Assembly: GCF_001043915.1 (NCBI RefSeq)
Contig: NZ_LABX01000237.1
Span: forward strand, 1-46,324
DNA length: 46,324 nucleotides
Reading direction: 5' to 3'
Origin: Methylobacterium aquaticum
GTDB taxonomy: Bacteria; Pseudomonadota; Alphaproteobacteria; Rhizobiales; Beijerinckiaceae
A program made the translations under genes and the position numbers. The notes beneath the pieces were generated by a model that was given only the letters and a program-made list of their open reading frames with translations, was not told the origin of the DNA and ran no database searches. How positions within the stretch are numbered: position 1 is the first letter of the stretch; each line of letters begins with the position of its first letter. This document shows positions 1 to 7,538 of this stretch, one piece after another.

Positions 1-251
1 CGCCCCATCGCCTCGGCGACCGCACTGGCGATGCGGTTTTCAAGGCCGGTGCCATCCTTCAGCGACAGCGGCGGCTGCGTCGCGGCGCAAACCCGCAGGA
101 CAGTGTCGTCGGCACGTGCCGGAGCCGGCGCGGCAGGAGCCTGGGTGGGTGGGGCCTGGGTGATCGTCTGCGCGAGAGCCGGGGTGGCGAAGCCGGCGGC
201 GAGTGTCGCACAGAGGAGGGACCGGCGCAGATGTCCGAGCGATCTGACCAT
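1..251 (-). CDS. mxaJ: MxaJ, methanol oxidation periplasmic binding-like protein (5' part)
   Basis: Only the first 83 codons lie in the window and the gene runs off the left edge. The product starts with a basic stretch and a hydrophobic segment ending near PALAQ, a Sec-type signal peptide. An Ala/Pro-rich linker follows, then LRVCAATQPPLSL and GTGLENRIA, which resemble the start of the mature domain of quinoprotein-dehydrogenase-associated solute-binding proteins (MxaJ/XoxJ). MxaJ is a periplasmic protein needed for methanol dehydrogenase assembly or activation. It follows mxaF by 70 nt on the same strand, the mxaF-mxaJ order of classical mxa operons. The call rests on this context and the short N-terminal match. 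The ribosome site before the ATG is weak. Confidence 0.8.
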   Translation of the reverse strand, partial: MVRSLGHLRRSLLCATLAAGFATPALAQTITQAPPTQAPAAPAPARADDTVLRVCAATQPPLSLKDGTGLENRIASAVAEAMG

Positions 252-284
252 GATCGGATCCGTTGTCACGAGAGGCAGCGGGTC

Positions 285-309
285 GCTCCTCCCCGTCGCG
301 GGGAGGAGC
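285..309 (-). terminator. Perfect 11-bp stem-loop between mxaF and mxaJ
   Basis: GCTCCTCCCCG (285-295) and CGGGGAGGAGC (299-309) pair perfectly around a 3-nt TCG loop. The stem starts 12 nt after the mxaF stop codon. No T-run follows, so it looks less like a full terminator than an mRNA stabiliser or attenuator. It could let mxaF transcript outnumber mxaJ transcript. Confidence 0.65.
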
Positions 310-321
310 GTAAGTCGAGGC

Positions 322-2211
322 TCAGTTCGCCGAGTACTCGCCGACATTCGGGTCGTCGTAGGGACCCTTGCCGTCGAGCGAGAACACCGTCACGCCGCCG
401 CCCATCTGGGTGTAGTTGGCGAGCTTCTTGAAGGCGCCGACGGCACCGAGGCCGGCGGTCGGATCCTGCAAGTCGAAGACGAGGCCGACGCCGGGCCAGC
501 CACCGACGCCGTAATAGATCGCCACGTATTGCGTGCCCTTGTGGCTGTAGGTGATCGGGTAGCCGATGGCGCCGGACGGCAGCTTCGACTTCCAGAGCAG
601 CTCACCGGTGTCGGAGTTGCGCGCCTTGATGTAGCCGTCCAGCGTTCCGTAGAAGACCAGGTTGCCGGCCGTCGCCATGGTGCCGCCCCAGACCGCGAAG
701 CGCTCCATCTTCTCCCATTTGAACTTCCCGGTGATGGCGTCGTAGGCCTTGATCTGGCCCAGACCCTCGGCGTTCTGCCGATCGCCCTTCGGACCCGGAT
801 ACATGTTCAGCGTCGCACCGACGAAGAACTGGCCGGCCCGGTAGGGCAGCATGAAGGGCTCCCAATCCATGCAGATGTGGTTGATGCCCATGAAGAAGAG
901 CTTGCGATTCGGATCGTAGGAATCGTGGCCCTGATTGTGATAGCCCATCGCCGAGGGACAGATGTCCTTGGCGAGGTGATCCATCCGGGTGCCGTATTCG
1001 GGATCGCGCACCGGCAGGCCGGACTTCAGGTCGACGGTCTTGAAGACGTTGACGGTGTCGTCGATCTTGTGCGCCGAGACGAGATCGCCGTTGGTGCGGT
1101 CGAGCGTGTAGACGATGCCGTTGCGGTCCGGGTGGGTCAGGAGCTTGCGCTCCTTGCCGGCGAGGTCCTTCTGGGTCGACAGCATCATCACGTTGACGCC
1201 GGCATAGTCCCACTCGTCGTGCGGCGTCTTCTGATAGCCGAACTTGGCTTCACCGGTATCGGCGTCGCGGCCGAAGATCGTCATCGTCCACTTGTTGTCA
1301 CCCGGCCGCATCGTCTCGTTCCACGGCGCCGGGTTGCCGGTGCCGAAGTAGATCAGGTTGGTGCCCGGGTCGTAGGCGTACCAGCCCCAGTTGGTGCCGC
1401 CGCCGATCTTCCAGGCGTCGCCCTCCCAGGTCGAGGTGCCGAGGCCCTTCTGGCCGTAATGGGCGTTGTGGATGTTGAAGTCCTTGGCCAGCAGCAGGTC
1501 CGAATCCGGACCCGTCGCGTAGGCGCGCCACTTCTGCTCGCCGGTCTTGACGTCGTAGGCGGTGAGATAGCCGCGCACGCCGAGTTCGGCGCCCGACGAG
1601 CCGATGATGACCTTGTCCTTGACCACGTAGGGAGCAATGGTGAGCGTCGAGCCGACCTTGATGTCGGAATTCTCGATCTTCCACACCGTCTCGCCGGTCT
1701 GGGCGTTGAGCGCCGCGACGTGGCCGTCGAGCAGGGTCTTGAGGATCAGCGCCGGGGTCTTGCCGTCGCCCGGCCAGTAGGCGAGGCCGCGATTGACAAG
1801 GTCGCAGCAGGCCACGGAGCGCGCGGCCGGGTTCTGCTTCGGCTTGTCCTGCCACAGGATCTTGCCCGGATCGTCCAGCCCGAGCGCGAAGGTGTTGTTC
1901 GGGAACGACGTGTGGACGAACATCTTGCCGTCGACGACCAGAGGCGCACCCTCGTGGCCGTTGAGCAGACCGGTCGAGAACTGCCAGGAAACCTTGAGGT
2001 TCTTGACGTTCTTGTCGTTGATCTGCGTCAGCTTGCTATAGTTGTCGGAGTCGTAGTTCTTCCCCGGCATCACCCAGTTTTCGTCGCTCTTCGACAGCTC
2101 GTCGAGCTTGTCGTTGGCGAGTGCGGCGTGCGGCACCGCGAGCGGTGCCAGCGCCAGCAGCGCGGCCACCGAAACGGAATTCACAAACTTGCCCATGCAA
2201 TCGATGCCCAT
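322..2211 (-). CDS. mxaF: Methanol dehydrogenase large subunit, PQQ and calcium dependent
   Basis: This periplasmic quinoprotein oxidises methanol to formaldehyde and passes electrons to cytochrome cL. The 629-aa precursor has a signal peptide ending at HAALA (residue 32). In mature numbering it keeps the vicinal disulfide Cys103-Cys104 (precursor 135-136), Glu177 (209), Asn261 (293) and catalytic Asp303 (335). Two residues after the catalytic Asp lies Ala (WDYAG). Lanthanide-type XoxF enzymes carry Asp there, so this is a calcium MxaF. Tryptophan-docking repeats of the propeller blades are visible throughout. The ATG at 2211 has GGAG nine bases upstream. An internal ATG at 2196 gives a more typical signal peptide but a poorer ribosome site. 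mxaJ follows downstream. Confidence 0.97.
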   Translation of the reverse strand: MGIDCMGKFVNSVSVAALLALAPLAVPHAALANDKLDELSKSDENWVMPGKNYDSDNYSKLTQINDKNVKNLKVSWQFSTGLLNGHEGAPLVVDGKMFVHTSFPNNTFALGLDDPGKILWQDKPKQNPAARSVACCDLVNRGLAYWPGDGKTPALILKTLLDGHVAALNAQTGETVWKIENSDIKVGSTLTIAPYVVKDKVIIGSSGAELGVRGYLTAYDVKTGEQKWRAYATGPDSDLLLAKDFNIHNAHYGQKGLGTSTWEGDAWKIGGGTNWGWYAYDPGTNLIYFGTGNPAPWNETMRPGDNKWTMTIFGRDADTGEAKFGYQKTPHDEWDYAGVNVMMLSTQKDLAGKERKLLTHPDRNGIVYTLDRTNGDLVSAHKIDDTVNVFKTVDLKSGLPVRDPEYGTRMDHLAKDICPSAMGYHNQGHDSYDPNRKLFFMGINHICMDWEPFMLPYRAGQFFVGATLNMYPGPKGDRQNAEGLGQIKAYDAITGKFKWEKMERFAVWGGTMATAGNLVFYGTLDGYIKARNSDTGELLWKSKLPSGAIGYPITYSHKGTQYVAIYYGVGGWPGVGLVFDLQDPTAGLGAVGAFKKLANYTQMGGGVTVFSLDGKGPYDDPNVGEYSAN

Positions 2212-2391
2212 GCTCTGCGTCTCCGGTCAGCGTTTCACGTCTCTGCGGCGCTCAGGCCGCGAGGCCAAACGTGTTCGCGCGATGAGGAACGGTAAGCTGG
2301 CGAAACCATCGTCAAGCTCTCTTAGCTTTGTCTTAGATAGATCTCGCTTCGCTTTCTTATAATGAACTTATTACATTCACTCACCGCAATG

Positions 2392-2420
2392 ACGTTAGCA
2401 TTCGATGCGCCTGATGTCTT
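2392..2420 (-). promoter_or_regulatory. Candidate mxaF promoter
   Basis: On the minus strand AAGACA (2420-2415) is followed after 17 nt by TAACGT (2397-2392). AAGACA is the -35 hexamer I recall for methylotrophy promoters of Methylobacterium. The -10 match is weak. The implied leader of roughly 170 nt is long, in keeping with my memory of mxaF promoters. A second AAGACA at 2334-2329 has no good -10 partner. Confidence 0.4.
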
Positions 2421-2494
2421 GTACCTATCTCTTTTGCACTTTGGGATGTTTCGGCAATCGAGATGGATATTGTTCTTGTTGCAACCGCGAAGGC

Positions 2495-2525
2495 AAATAT
2501 CTTATAAAATCGACATAAGATATTT
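2495..2525. promoter_or_regulatory. Perfect 10-bp inverted repeat upstream of mxaF, candidate operator
   Basis: AAATATCTTA (2495-2504) and TAAGATATTT (2516-2525) are perfect inverted copies separated by 11 bp, so their centres are 21 bp apart, two helical turns. The site lies about 75 bp upstream of the candidate -35 in an AT-rich island that contrasts with the surrounding GC-rich DNA. This fits a dimeric activator; mxa genes are known to depend on response regulators such as MxbM and MxaB. The rest of 2212-2740 shows no gene. Confidence 0.45.
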
Positions 2526-2739
2526 ATTATTCTATCAAGCCCATGATTTCATGACGAGCAGTCGCACCATCATGGTGATTTTTGCATCGCAGCAATGAGG
2601 CCCCTGCGACGCCTCGGCGCCACCGATTCACCAAACCGCGATTGCGCAGACTTGAGGGCTATTGACTTGTGAGGCAAACAGCGCGCGTATGACCGGCTGC
2701 CCGCTTGGCAGCCGCCCCTCGACCGCGCGTTCGGTCATG

Positions 2740-2985
2740 GCGGTCATGGCGGTAAAAGCCTTCAGGGTGATCGTGCGAGAGCAGGATCAGGCCGGGGTTC
2801 GGGCGTACTGGAACGCTATCGTGATGGCCCGCGGAACGGCCAGGCGGATGGCTCGAGGCGGGGATCGGGCCGCCCGGGAAGACGCGCTCGCACGAGCCCG
2901 GTCGAGGGGCGGATCAACCGCGTGACGACGTTGAAGCGGACGCTATGCAGCGACGCGGACGACATCCCGGTCTGGGGCCAATCGG
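2740..2985 (+). mobile_element. ISL3-like transposase remnant (C-terminal part, frameshifted)
   Basis: One frame reads FRVIVREQDQAGVRAYW (from 2761), resembling the region before the last catalytic residue of ISL3 transposases. A second frame reads SPVEGRINRVTTLKRTL (from about 2895), close to the conserved SxGPVEGQINRLKxLKR block that carries the last catalytic Glu. A frameshift separates them, and the following Tyr-Gly-Arg block is lost. No terminal repeats or target duplication were found. This is a short decayed relic; the boundaries are approximate. Confidence 0.55.
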
Positions 2986-3027
2986 CGGGGAGGCTGGCCA
3001 AGCCGGATTGCCTCCGTACCGAGGTAG

Positions 3028-3098
3028 ACCAACCGCTGAAGATGCTGAGGCAGACGGCCGTTGACTCCGCTGGAATTTCCAATGCCAAGCGCGAGCAG
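3028..3098. repeat. Degenerate copy of the dispersed repeat at 29136-29293
   Basis: The string from ACCAACCGCTGAAGATGCTG through GGCCGTTGACT to AATGCCAAGC aligns in order with the left two thirds of the repeat at 29136-29293. It lacks that copy's central hairpin, and a matching right end was not found. It lies between the two decayed transposases. Confidence 0.5.
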
Positions 3099-3204
3099 CA
3101 CCCGATCACGTTGCAATCGGGCAGTGATCTAGAGCGCTTCACGATCGCGCTGCAATCGCGAATTTTCTCTATCTCTTTGATATTGCCGCATTTTCTACGA
3201 CAAC

Positions 3205-3842
3205 CCGGTATCCACTTCGTCGGACAATACTCTAGAACGACTGTCCGAGCGAATACGGTCCGTCTACAACCGCTTCAGCAGGTGGTCGCGTTGCCGCTTC
3301 TGGATCCGCATGCTGGAGGCCCCGGCCGAGGCCGGATGGTCGGGTGAAGCTGCCGCTCTCGATGAGACCGACGTCAAAGCTCAACGCGCCGCCCAAGGCG
3401 GAAAAGGGCGGCTGCGCGAACAGGCGATCGGCCCCCCGCGGGCGGACTCAGCCACCAGGATTCCACGTCTTTGCCGATGCTGATCGGCCGCCCGGGCGTC
3501 GTCCCCCTCACTCCCGGCAACGCCAGCGACGTGAAGACCGCGCCCGCCGTGCTGGAAAAGGCGCCCGGCCGCGTCGCGCACCGCCTCACCGCCTCACCGC
3601 CGGCAAGGGCTACGATGCCGACTGGCTGCGCCAGCAGGGCATCAGCATGGTCATTCCCGGCACTCCCCGGCAAGCGCAAAAGATCCGCCTCGAGAGGCGG
3701 CGTAATCGCGACCGCTGGCGGATCGAAGAGGTCTTCTACCGCCTTCAAGGACTTCCGACGCATCGCCACGCGCGACGACAAGCTCGCCAGAAACTTTCCT
3801 CGGCGCTCGCACTGGCCGCCGTCATCGCCTTCTGGTGCTGAT
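3205..3842 (+). mobile_element. IS5-family transposase remnant with several frameshifts
   Basis: Fragments of a DDE transposase appear in order but in different frames. These are YNRFSRW and FWIRMLEA, then DETDVKAQRAAQGGKG with REQAIG (first catalytic Asp region), then LTPGNASDVKTA, then AGKGYDADWLRQQGI, and finally FKDFRRIATRDDKLARNF, followed in another frame by LALAAVIAFW. This is the order of IS5 group (IS427-like) transposases, which are about 260 aa. No frame is open throughout, so the gene is dead. The terminal inverted repeats were not identified. Confidence 0.75.
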
Positions 3843-3957
3843 TGAGTCTCAGACTGCCTGGTGGTCGGCCCCTGCCGGTCTGCCCGTGACCTTGCCCCAC
3901 ACGTCACGCCCGCGACGGACGCCAGCGGAAGGGTGGGGTCACGAGATCGTATGGCGA

Positions 3958-4221
3958 TCACATCCCGGGGCTTCCGCGGGTTCTCGCCTGTCGCCATGCC
4001 GCGATGGCGGCGCGGCGGACGTCGTAGGCCGTGCGCTGCTGCGTGCCCGGCTCACCCATGCCGAGAGGACCGTAGCCATGCAGCAGGACGCCATCGGGAC
4101 CGTGGAGGCGCCGAAGTTCGGCCCGCCACACGCGATCGGCCAGGGCGAATTGATGTTCGGTCTCGATCAGGCGCTGCACATCCATCGCGAACCCCGATGC
4201 GGTCATTCGCGATGCGGTCAT
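3958..4221 (-). CDS. Small uncharacterised protein, second gene of a two-gene operon
   Basis: This encodes an 87-aa product rich in Arg and Ala with no signal peptide or membrane segment and no motif I recognise. The first half is probably helical (DVQRLIETEHQFALADRVWRAE). The ATG at 4221 overlaps the TGA of the upstream gene as ATGA, so translation is probably coupled. That overlap supports it being a real gene despite its small size. It lies just right of the transposase remnant, and nothing recognisable lies between 3843 and 3957. Function unknown. Confidence 0.55.
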   Translation of the reverse strand: MTASRMTASGFAMDVQRLIETEHQFALADRVWRAELRRLHGPDGVLLHGYGPLGMGEPGTQQRTAYDVRRAAIAAWRQARTRGSPGM

Positions 4222-4466
4222 GGTGCCGCCAGCCGCTTCGTGTTTGCCGCTACACGCTCGCGGTAGCGGGCGATTACCGCCTCGGGCGACCCGCCGAACG
4301 AGAGCGTCACCATCGCCTCGCCAGCTGCCGAGACTTTCTCCGTCACCATGGATTGAGCCTCGGCCCACCCCTCGCGACCTCCCCAGGCCAGCCGGACCAT
4401 TCGCAGTTCGACAACCTTCTGGGCTTCGATCGTCAGCATCATCGAGGACAACAACAGGTTGATCAT
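4218..4466 (-). CDS. Small uncharacterised helical protein
   Basis: This encodes an 82-aa product beginning MINLLLSSMMLTIEAQKVVE, amphipathic and probably helical, followed by a Gly-containing turn and a basic C-terminus (IARYRERVAANTKRLAAP). GGAG lies six bases before the ATG at 4466, so this start is preferred over the longer open frame that extends upstream to 4595. The overall shape recalls short phasin-like or phasin-associated helical proteins of Rhizobiales, but no specific match can be claimed. It is the first gene of a two-gene operon with an ATGA junction. Confidence 0.6.
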   Translation of the reverse strand: MINLLLSSMMLTIEAQKVVELRMVRLAWGGREGWAEAQSMVTEKVSAAGEAMVTLSFGGSPEAVIARYRERVAANTKRLAAP

Positions 4467-4622
4467 GTCTCGCTCCGCACCGCGGCAGATGCGGCACGGG
4501 GTCAACCCGCCGCGATGAGGAATCGATCCGGTGCCGAAACGCAGCGCAGCCCTGCAGGCTGCCACCGTGACCAGGGGGGTCCCACGTGACCCCACGCGCC
4601 CGATCGAGAGGTCCGGATCATC

Positions 4623-5441
4623 TCACGCCGTGAGCGGTGTCGCCTCCTCGGTCGTCACCCGGAAGTTCACGAGGGTGTTCGGCCCGAAGGTGAGCGTCAG
4701 GGGCACATCGGCAGCGTCGCGTCCATAGGCGATCAGGATCCTGCCGATGCGCGGGCTGTTGTTGCGCGGATCGAAGGTGTGCCAGCGGCCACCCAGAAAG
4801 ACCTCCATCCACGCCGCGAAATCGCCCGGAGCATGCGGCAGCGGCAGACCGATGTCGCTGACGTACCCGGTGCAGTAGCGAGCCGGAATGTTGAGGCAGC
4901 GGCAGAACGCGATCGCCAGATGGGCGTAGTCGCGACAGACGCCGCGCTGCTCCTCGAATGCCTCCAGCGCTGTGCGCGTGGGCCGGGAATGCTCGTAACC
5001 GAAGGTGATGCGATCGTGCACGTAGTCGCAGATCGCCTGCACCCGCGTCCATCCCGGCGGCATGGCTCCGAACAGGTCCCAGGCGGTCTGCGACAGGCGA
5101 TCGGTCTCGCAGTACCGGCTCCCGAGCAGGTAGAGCAACGTCTCCACGGGCAGGCTGCGCACCTCCTCCTGGCGCGCACCCGTGTCGGTCATGTCCCCGT
5201 TGCCATGGTCGCGCACGACCGTGTCGGTCCGGAGCGTGAAACGCCCGGCCGGCGCGACGAGCCGGTTGCACCAGTTCCCGAACGTATCCCGATACCCTTC
5301 GAGGGGCACGGCCGGCACCGTCAACACAGTGTCCGGCCGCTCGAGATCGGAGAAACGCGACGCATGGACGTTGAGCATCGTGACGACCGGCGTGTCCTGC
5401 ACGAAGTCGTAGGTCATTTCACAGCCGACATGGATGCGCAT
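4623..5441 (-). CDS. Transglutaminase-like cysteine protease-fold protein
   Basis: This encodes a 272-aa cytoplasmic-looking product without a signal peptide. The N-terminal half is a beta-rich region typical of bacterial transglutaminase-like proteins. The core carries the catalytic triad in order: Cys in RGVCRDYAHLAIAFCR, His in GGRWHTFD (preceded by AWMEVF) and Asp in TFDPRNN. Such proteins are thought to act as peptidases or amidases; the substrate here cannot be told. GGAG lies four to five bases before the ATG at 5441. The gene stands alone, with 156 nt to the small operon downstream. Confidence 0.88.
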   Translation of the reverse strand: MRIHVGCEMTYDFVQDTPVVTMLNVHASRFSDLERPDTVLTVPAVPLEGYRDTFGNWCNRLVAPAGRFTLRTDTVVRDHGNGDMTDTGARQEEVRSLPVETLLYLLGSRYCETDRLSQTAWDLFGAMPPGWTRVQAICDYVHDRITFGYEHSRPTRTALEAFEEQRGVCRDYAHLAIAFCRCLNIPARYCTGYVSDIGLPLPHAPGDFAAWMEVFLGGRWHTFDPRNNSPRIGRILIAYGRDAADVPLTLTFGPNTLVNFRVTTEEATPLTA

Positions 5442-5787
5442 CGTGTGTCTCCAGGGGGACGGCAGAGTCGCGCTCTCCCTGAACGCGGGTCGGGTCGCGT
5501 CTCCGGTTCACGTGGCTGCACTCGCGCTATCCATGACATGGATGGGCATTCTGTACACCACGAACCACGAGTTTTTCCGTTCGCCGCGCCGGAACGCGGT
5601 GATCCAAGCGACAACCGGCCCCCGACAGGGCAGCGGCCGGTCGCTCCCTTCCGGTGCGGCATTCGCGTTCGTCACGGGCCTTTCGGCGTCGTGGTCCCGA
5701 CGGGCAGAAACCCACGACAGCATCGGACTCCAGCCGGCACCTTTTCATTTCAAAATATGGTAGAGTGGTTTTTTAGAAGGCCACCCG
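5442..5787. other. Intergenic region between divergent genes
   Basis: This 346-bp stretch separates the transglutaminase-like gene from the small secreted protein gene. The last 50 bp are AT-rich (around 5740-5775, including TTTCAAAATATGG), a likely place for the rightward promoter. I see no gene or repeat in it. Confidence 0.5.
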
Positions 5788-6120
5788 ATGAACCGTCAAC
5801 ATCATGCAGTCGTGTTTCTGGCCACGCTGATCTGCGCGACTTTTCTCTCCAGCACCTGGTCGAGCGCCGGAGCGCGCCCGGCAGGTGCCAGGACCGGCTC
5901 TGCGCAATCCGCCGATGACGTCGCTGCCAAGGTCAAATTGGATTCTCGGAAAATAGAAGAGGGCGCGAAAAAAAGAAGGGATGCCGATCGGAAGCGCGAC
6001 GAGCGCATGAACAAGCTCGGCGCCTCGATTTGCACGGGCTGCGGCGGCCCCATTGTTCCATTCGACCCGACCGGAGGCACACCGGGCATCGGCGCCAGAT
6101 CGAAAACGCCAAGACGCTGA
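5788..6120 (+). CDS. Small secreted protein of unknown function
   Basis: This encodes a 110-aa product with an N-terminal hydrophobic segment (VVFLATLICATFLSSTW) ending near SSAGA, a probable signal peptide. A highly charged Lys/Arg-rich helix follows (KIEEGAKKRRDADRKRDER), then a CTGCGGP motif and a Gly/Pro-rich tail. The two close cysteines could form a disulfide or hold a metal. AAGG lies nine bases upstream of the ATG and an AT-rich region precedes it. No family recognised; its role outside the membrane is inferred from the leader only. Confidence 0.6.
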   Translation: MNRQHHAVVFLATLICATFLSSTWSSAGARPAGARTGSAQSADDVAAKVKLDSRKIEEGAKKRRDADRKRDERMNKLGASICTGCGGPIVPFDPTGGTPGIGARSKTPRR

Positions 6121-6591
6121 ATGGCAGATCGGGATTCGTCGCCATGCACACGGCCGGGAGCGACATGCGCGGAGACGCTACCGAGACGCCCTCTGCTTCG
6201 CCGGCTGCATCGGCACCGGTGATCCCAGGTCACCTGACAAGCTCGAGTGCCGAGCCCTGACTGCGATCGAGGGGCGGGACATTCCTGCCCGCCGATGCAC
6301 CGGTTTGTGAGCCCGGGGCGCTCCAGTGCAGACACGCATTGGCAGGCCAACGCCTCGTGCGCTTAAACTCTCGTTTTATCGCAGATTTTTGCCGCCGAGC
6401 CGGTGACCGCTTCGGCGACATCTGCTTCGGCCGGGCGCCGTGGCGTAGGTCCGGTGTCGCAGCCCAGAGGCCGCGTGGCGGCCGCGCCCGAACCGGCTCG
6501 CACACCGCCTCTCGGCAGGCATCGGCCGCCTGTTGCCTCCAGCCGCACCGGGACGATCAGGCGCTCGGCAAGCCGTTCGAACCCGGGCGGG
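6121..6591. other. No supported gene
   Basis: This 471-bp stretch lies between the small secreted protein and the end of the leftward small-protein operon. Open frames on both strands have poor start sites and shuffled-looking composition. I see no RNA gene, repeat or strong terminator. Confidence 0.4.
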
Positions 6592-6723
6592 CTACCGTTT
6601 CACACCGGGCTTGCCGCTCGGCGCGACCTGGCCCTTCGTGCTCGGTGCAGCTGCGATGACTTTCGGCGTCTCCTTCTTCGGCTTCTTGATTTCACGGTTG
6701 CCACGGGTTCGATCGCTACTCAT
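6592..6723 (-). CDS. 43-aa basic protein, last gene of small-protein operon
   Basis: The product reads MSSDRTRGNREIKKPKKETP, then a KVIAAAPSTKG segment, and ends GKPGVKR. The GNREIKKPKK core resembles a short lysine-rich conserved hypothetical protein seen in many Rhizobiales (recognition from memory). GGAG lies eight bases before the ATG at 6723 and the upstream gene ends 14 nt away, so it is probably cotranscribed. High basic charge and likely disorder suggest nucleic-acid or ribosome contact, but this is a guess. Confidence 0.7.
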   Translation of the reverse strand: MSSDRTRGNREIKKPKKETPKVIAAAPSTKGQVAPSGKPGVKR

Positions 6724-6737
6724 CTGGACTTCTCCGA

Positions 6738-7070
6738 TCAGACGGTGGGAGTTTGCGAGTCGTGCGCCTCGGGCTTGGTCGGCCCCGACAGACGTGCGAA
6801 GTCGGACAGCACGGCGGCGACCATGCTCTGCAAGCGTGGATCATCGCAGGAGAGCGTCGCACTGAACCTCTCGAGCAGGTACCGCGCCTTGTCGGCGGCC
6901 TCCGGCCAGGTCGCGGCGTCGGCCGCGAAGAGATGGGCTTCGAGGTCGTGCTGGCGCGCGACGAGACCGGCATGTTGCGCTTTCACGCCCGCTCGCCTGC
7001 GGCGCACTGTCGTCGCCTTCTGAGCGGCCATGCCCCGCCGTTCGTCCAGCTCGATCGGACGGTCCGTCAT
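6738..7070 (-). CDS. Uncharacterised 110-aa protein of small-protein operon
   Basis: The product starts MTDRPIELDERRGMAAQKAT and has a basic RRRRAG stretch. A mostly helical body follows (KARYLLERFSATLSCDDPRLQSM), and the tail is short and disordered. No signal peptide, membrane segment or known motif was seen. The ATG at 7070 overlaps the TGA of a 15-codon frame that has its own strong ribosome site, so translation may be coupled to it. The 43-aa basic protein follows 14 nt downstream. Function unknown. Confidence 0.65.
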   Translation of the reverse strand: MTDRPIELDERRGMAAQKATTVRRRRAGVKAQHAGLVARQHDLEAHLFAADAATWPEAADKARYLLERFSATLSCDDPRLQSMVAAVLSDFARLSGPTKPEAHDSQTPTV

Positions 7071-7114
7071 TCGGCCAACTCTCCATTCTGCGCTGTTGCG
7101 TCGCTGGCTTTCAT
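7067..7114 (-). CDS. 15-codon leader-like reading frame
   Basis: MKASDATAQNGELAE is encoded from an ATG at 7114 with a near-ideal GGAGG site six bases upstream. Its TGA overlaps the ATG of the next gene as ATGA. Both features suggest it is translated. It could be a coupling leader for the 110-aa gene, or the original start of that gene now out of frame. The peptide shows no codon runs typical of amino-acid attenuators. Confidence 0.4.
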   Translation of the reverse strand: MKASDATAQNGELAE

Positions 7115-7269
7115 GGTCGACCTCCGCCGCCTGCCTGCGAAGGACGCCGACCCTGAGGCGCCATCTCGGACGGCGTCTGACGGAACCGGGGAGCGGGCCG
7201 TTGCCCCAACGCCTTGATGAGCAGGGCCCCAGAGCGATGAGCGCATCGTTCCGTGGGCGAACCCGTGGA

Positions 7270-7536
7270 TCAGGGGACTGGAGTGGCCATGGCTGTCGGT
7301 ACCGACGCCAAAGAGGTCTGGTTGCGGATGAAGCTCGTGCCGATCCCGCCGACCAAGCGCTCGATCAGCATCGTCGATTCACTGATCTGGACCGCCGCGC
7401 CTTTGATCATCTCGAGGTTGGCTCGGCCAGGCTCGTCGGCACTCCACCAGCGGCCGTTGTCGATAGCTTGAAGCAGGCGACCAATACGCCTGTAATCCTG
7501 CTCGATTTGCTCGATAATCTCAGCGCCCTGGGACAC
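7270..7536 (-). CDS. Uncharacterised 88-aa helical protein, GTG start
   Basis: The likely start is GTG at 7536, with AGGAG ending six to seven bases before it inside the last codons of the upstream gene, whose stop is only 2 nt away. The product (MSQGAEIIEQIEQDYRRIGR onward) is helical in its first third, then carries a Trp-Trp motif (NGRWWSADEPG). A second helix follows (IKGAAVQISESTMLIERLV). No known family. The tight junction indicates co-translation with the 152-aa gene before it. A longer TTG start at 7578 is possible but less likely. Confidence 0.6.
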   Translation of the reverse strand: MSQGAEIIEQIEQDYRRIGRLLQAIDNGRWWSADEPGRANLEMIKGAAVQISESTMLIERLVGGIGTSFIRNQTSLASVPTAMATPVP

Positions 7537-7538
7537 GA

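Noticed and set aside
322..2211. Initial reading as lanthanide-dependent XoxF
   Set aside because: The residue two after the catalytic Asp is Ala, not Asp, and the whole sequence follows MxaF; the downstream gene is mxaJ.
31..2295. Long open frame of 754 codons on the plus strand opposite mxaF
   Set aside because: It is antisense to a certain gene, has the Val/Gly/Arg/Asp-rich composition of high-GC shadow frames and shows no motif.
2662..2925. Possible 87-aa gene on the plus strand
   Set aside because: Only its middle resembles an ISL3 transposase segment; it is part of a decayed element.
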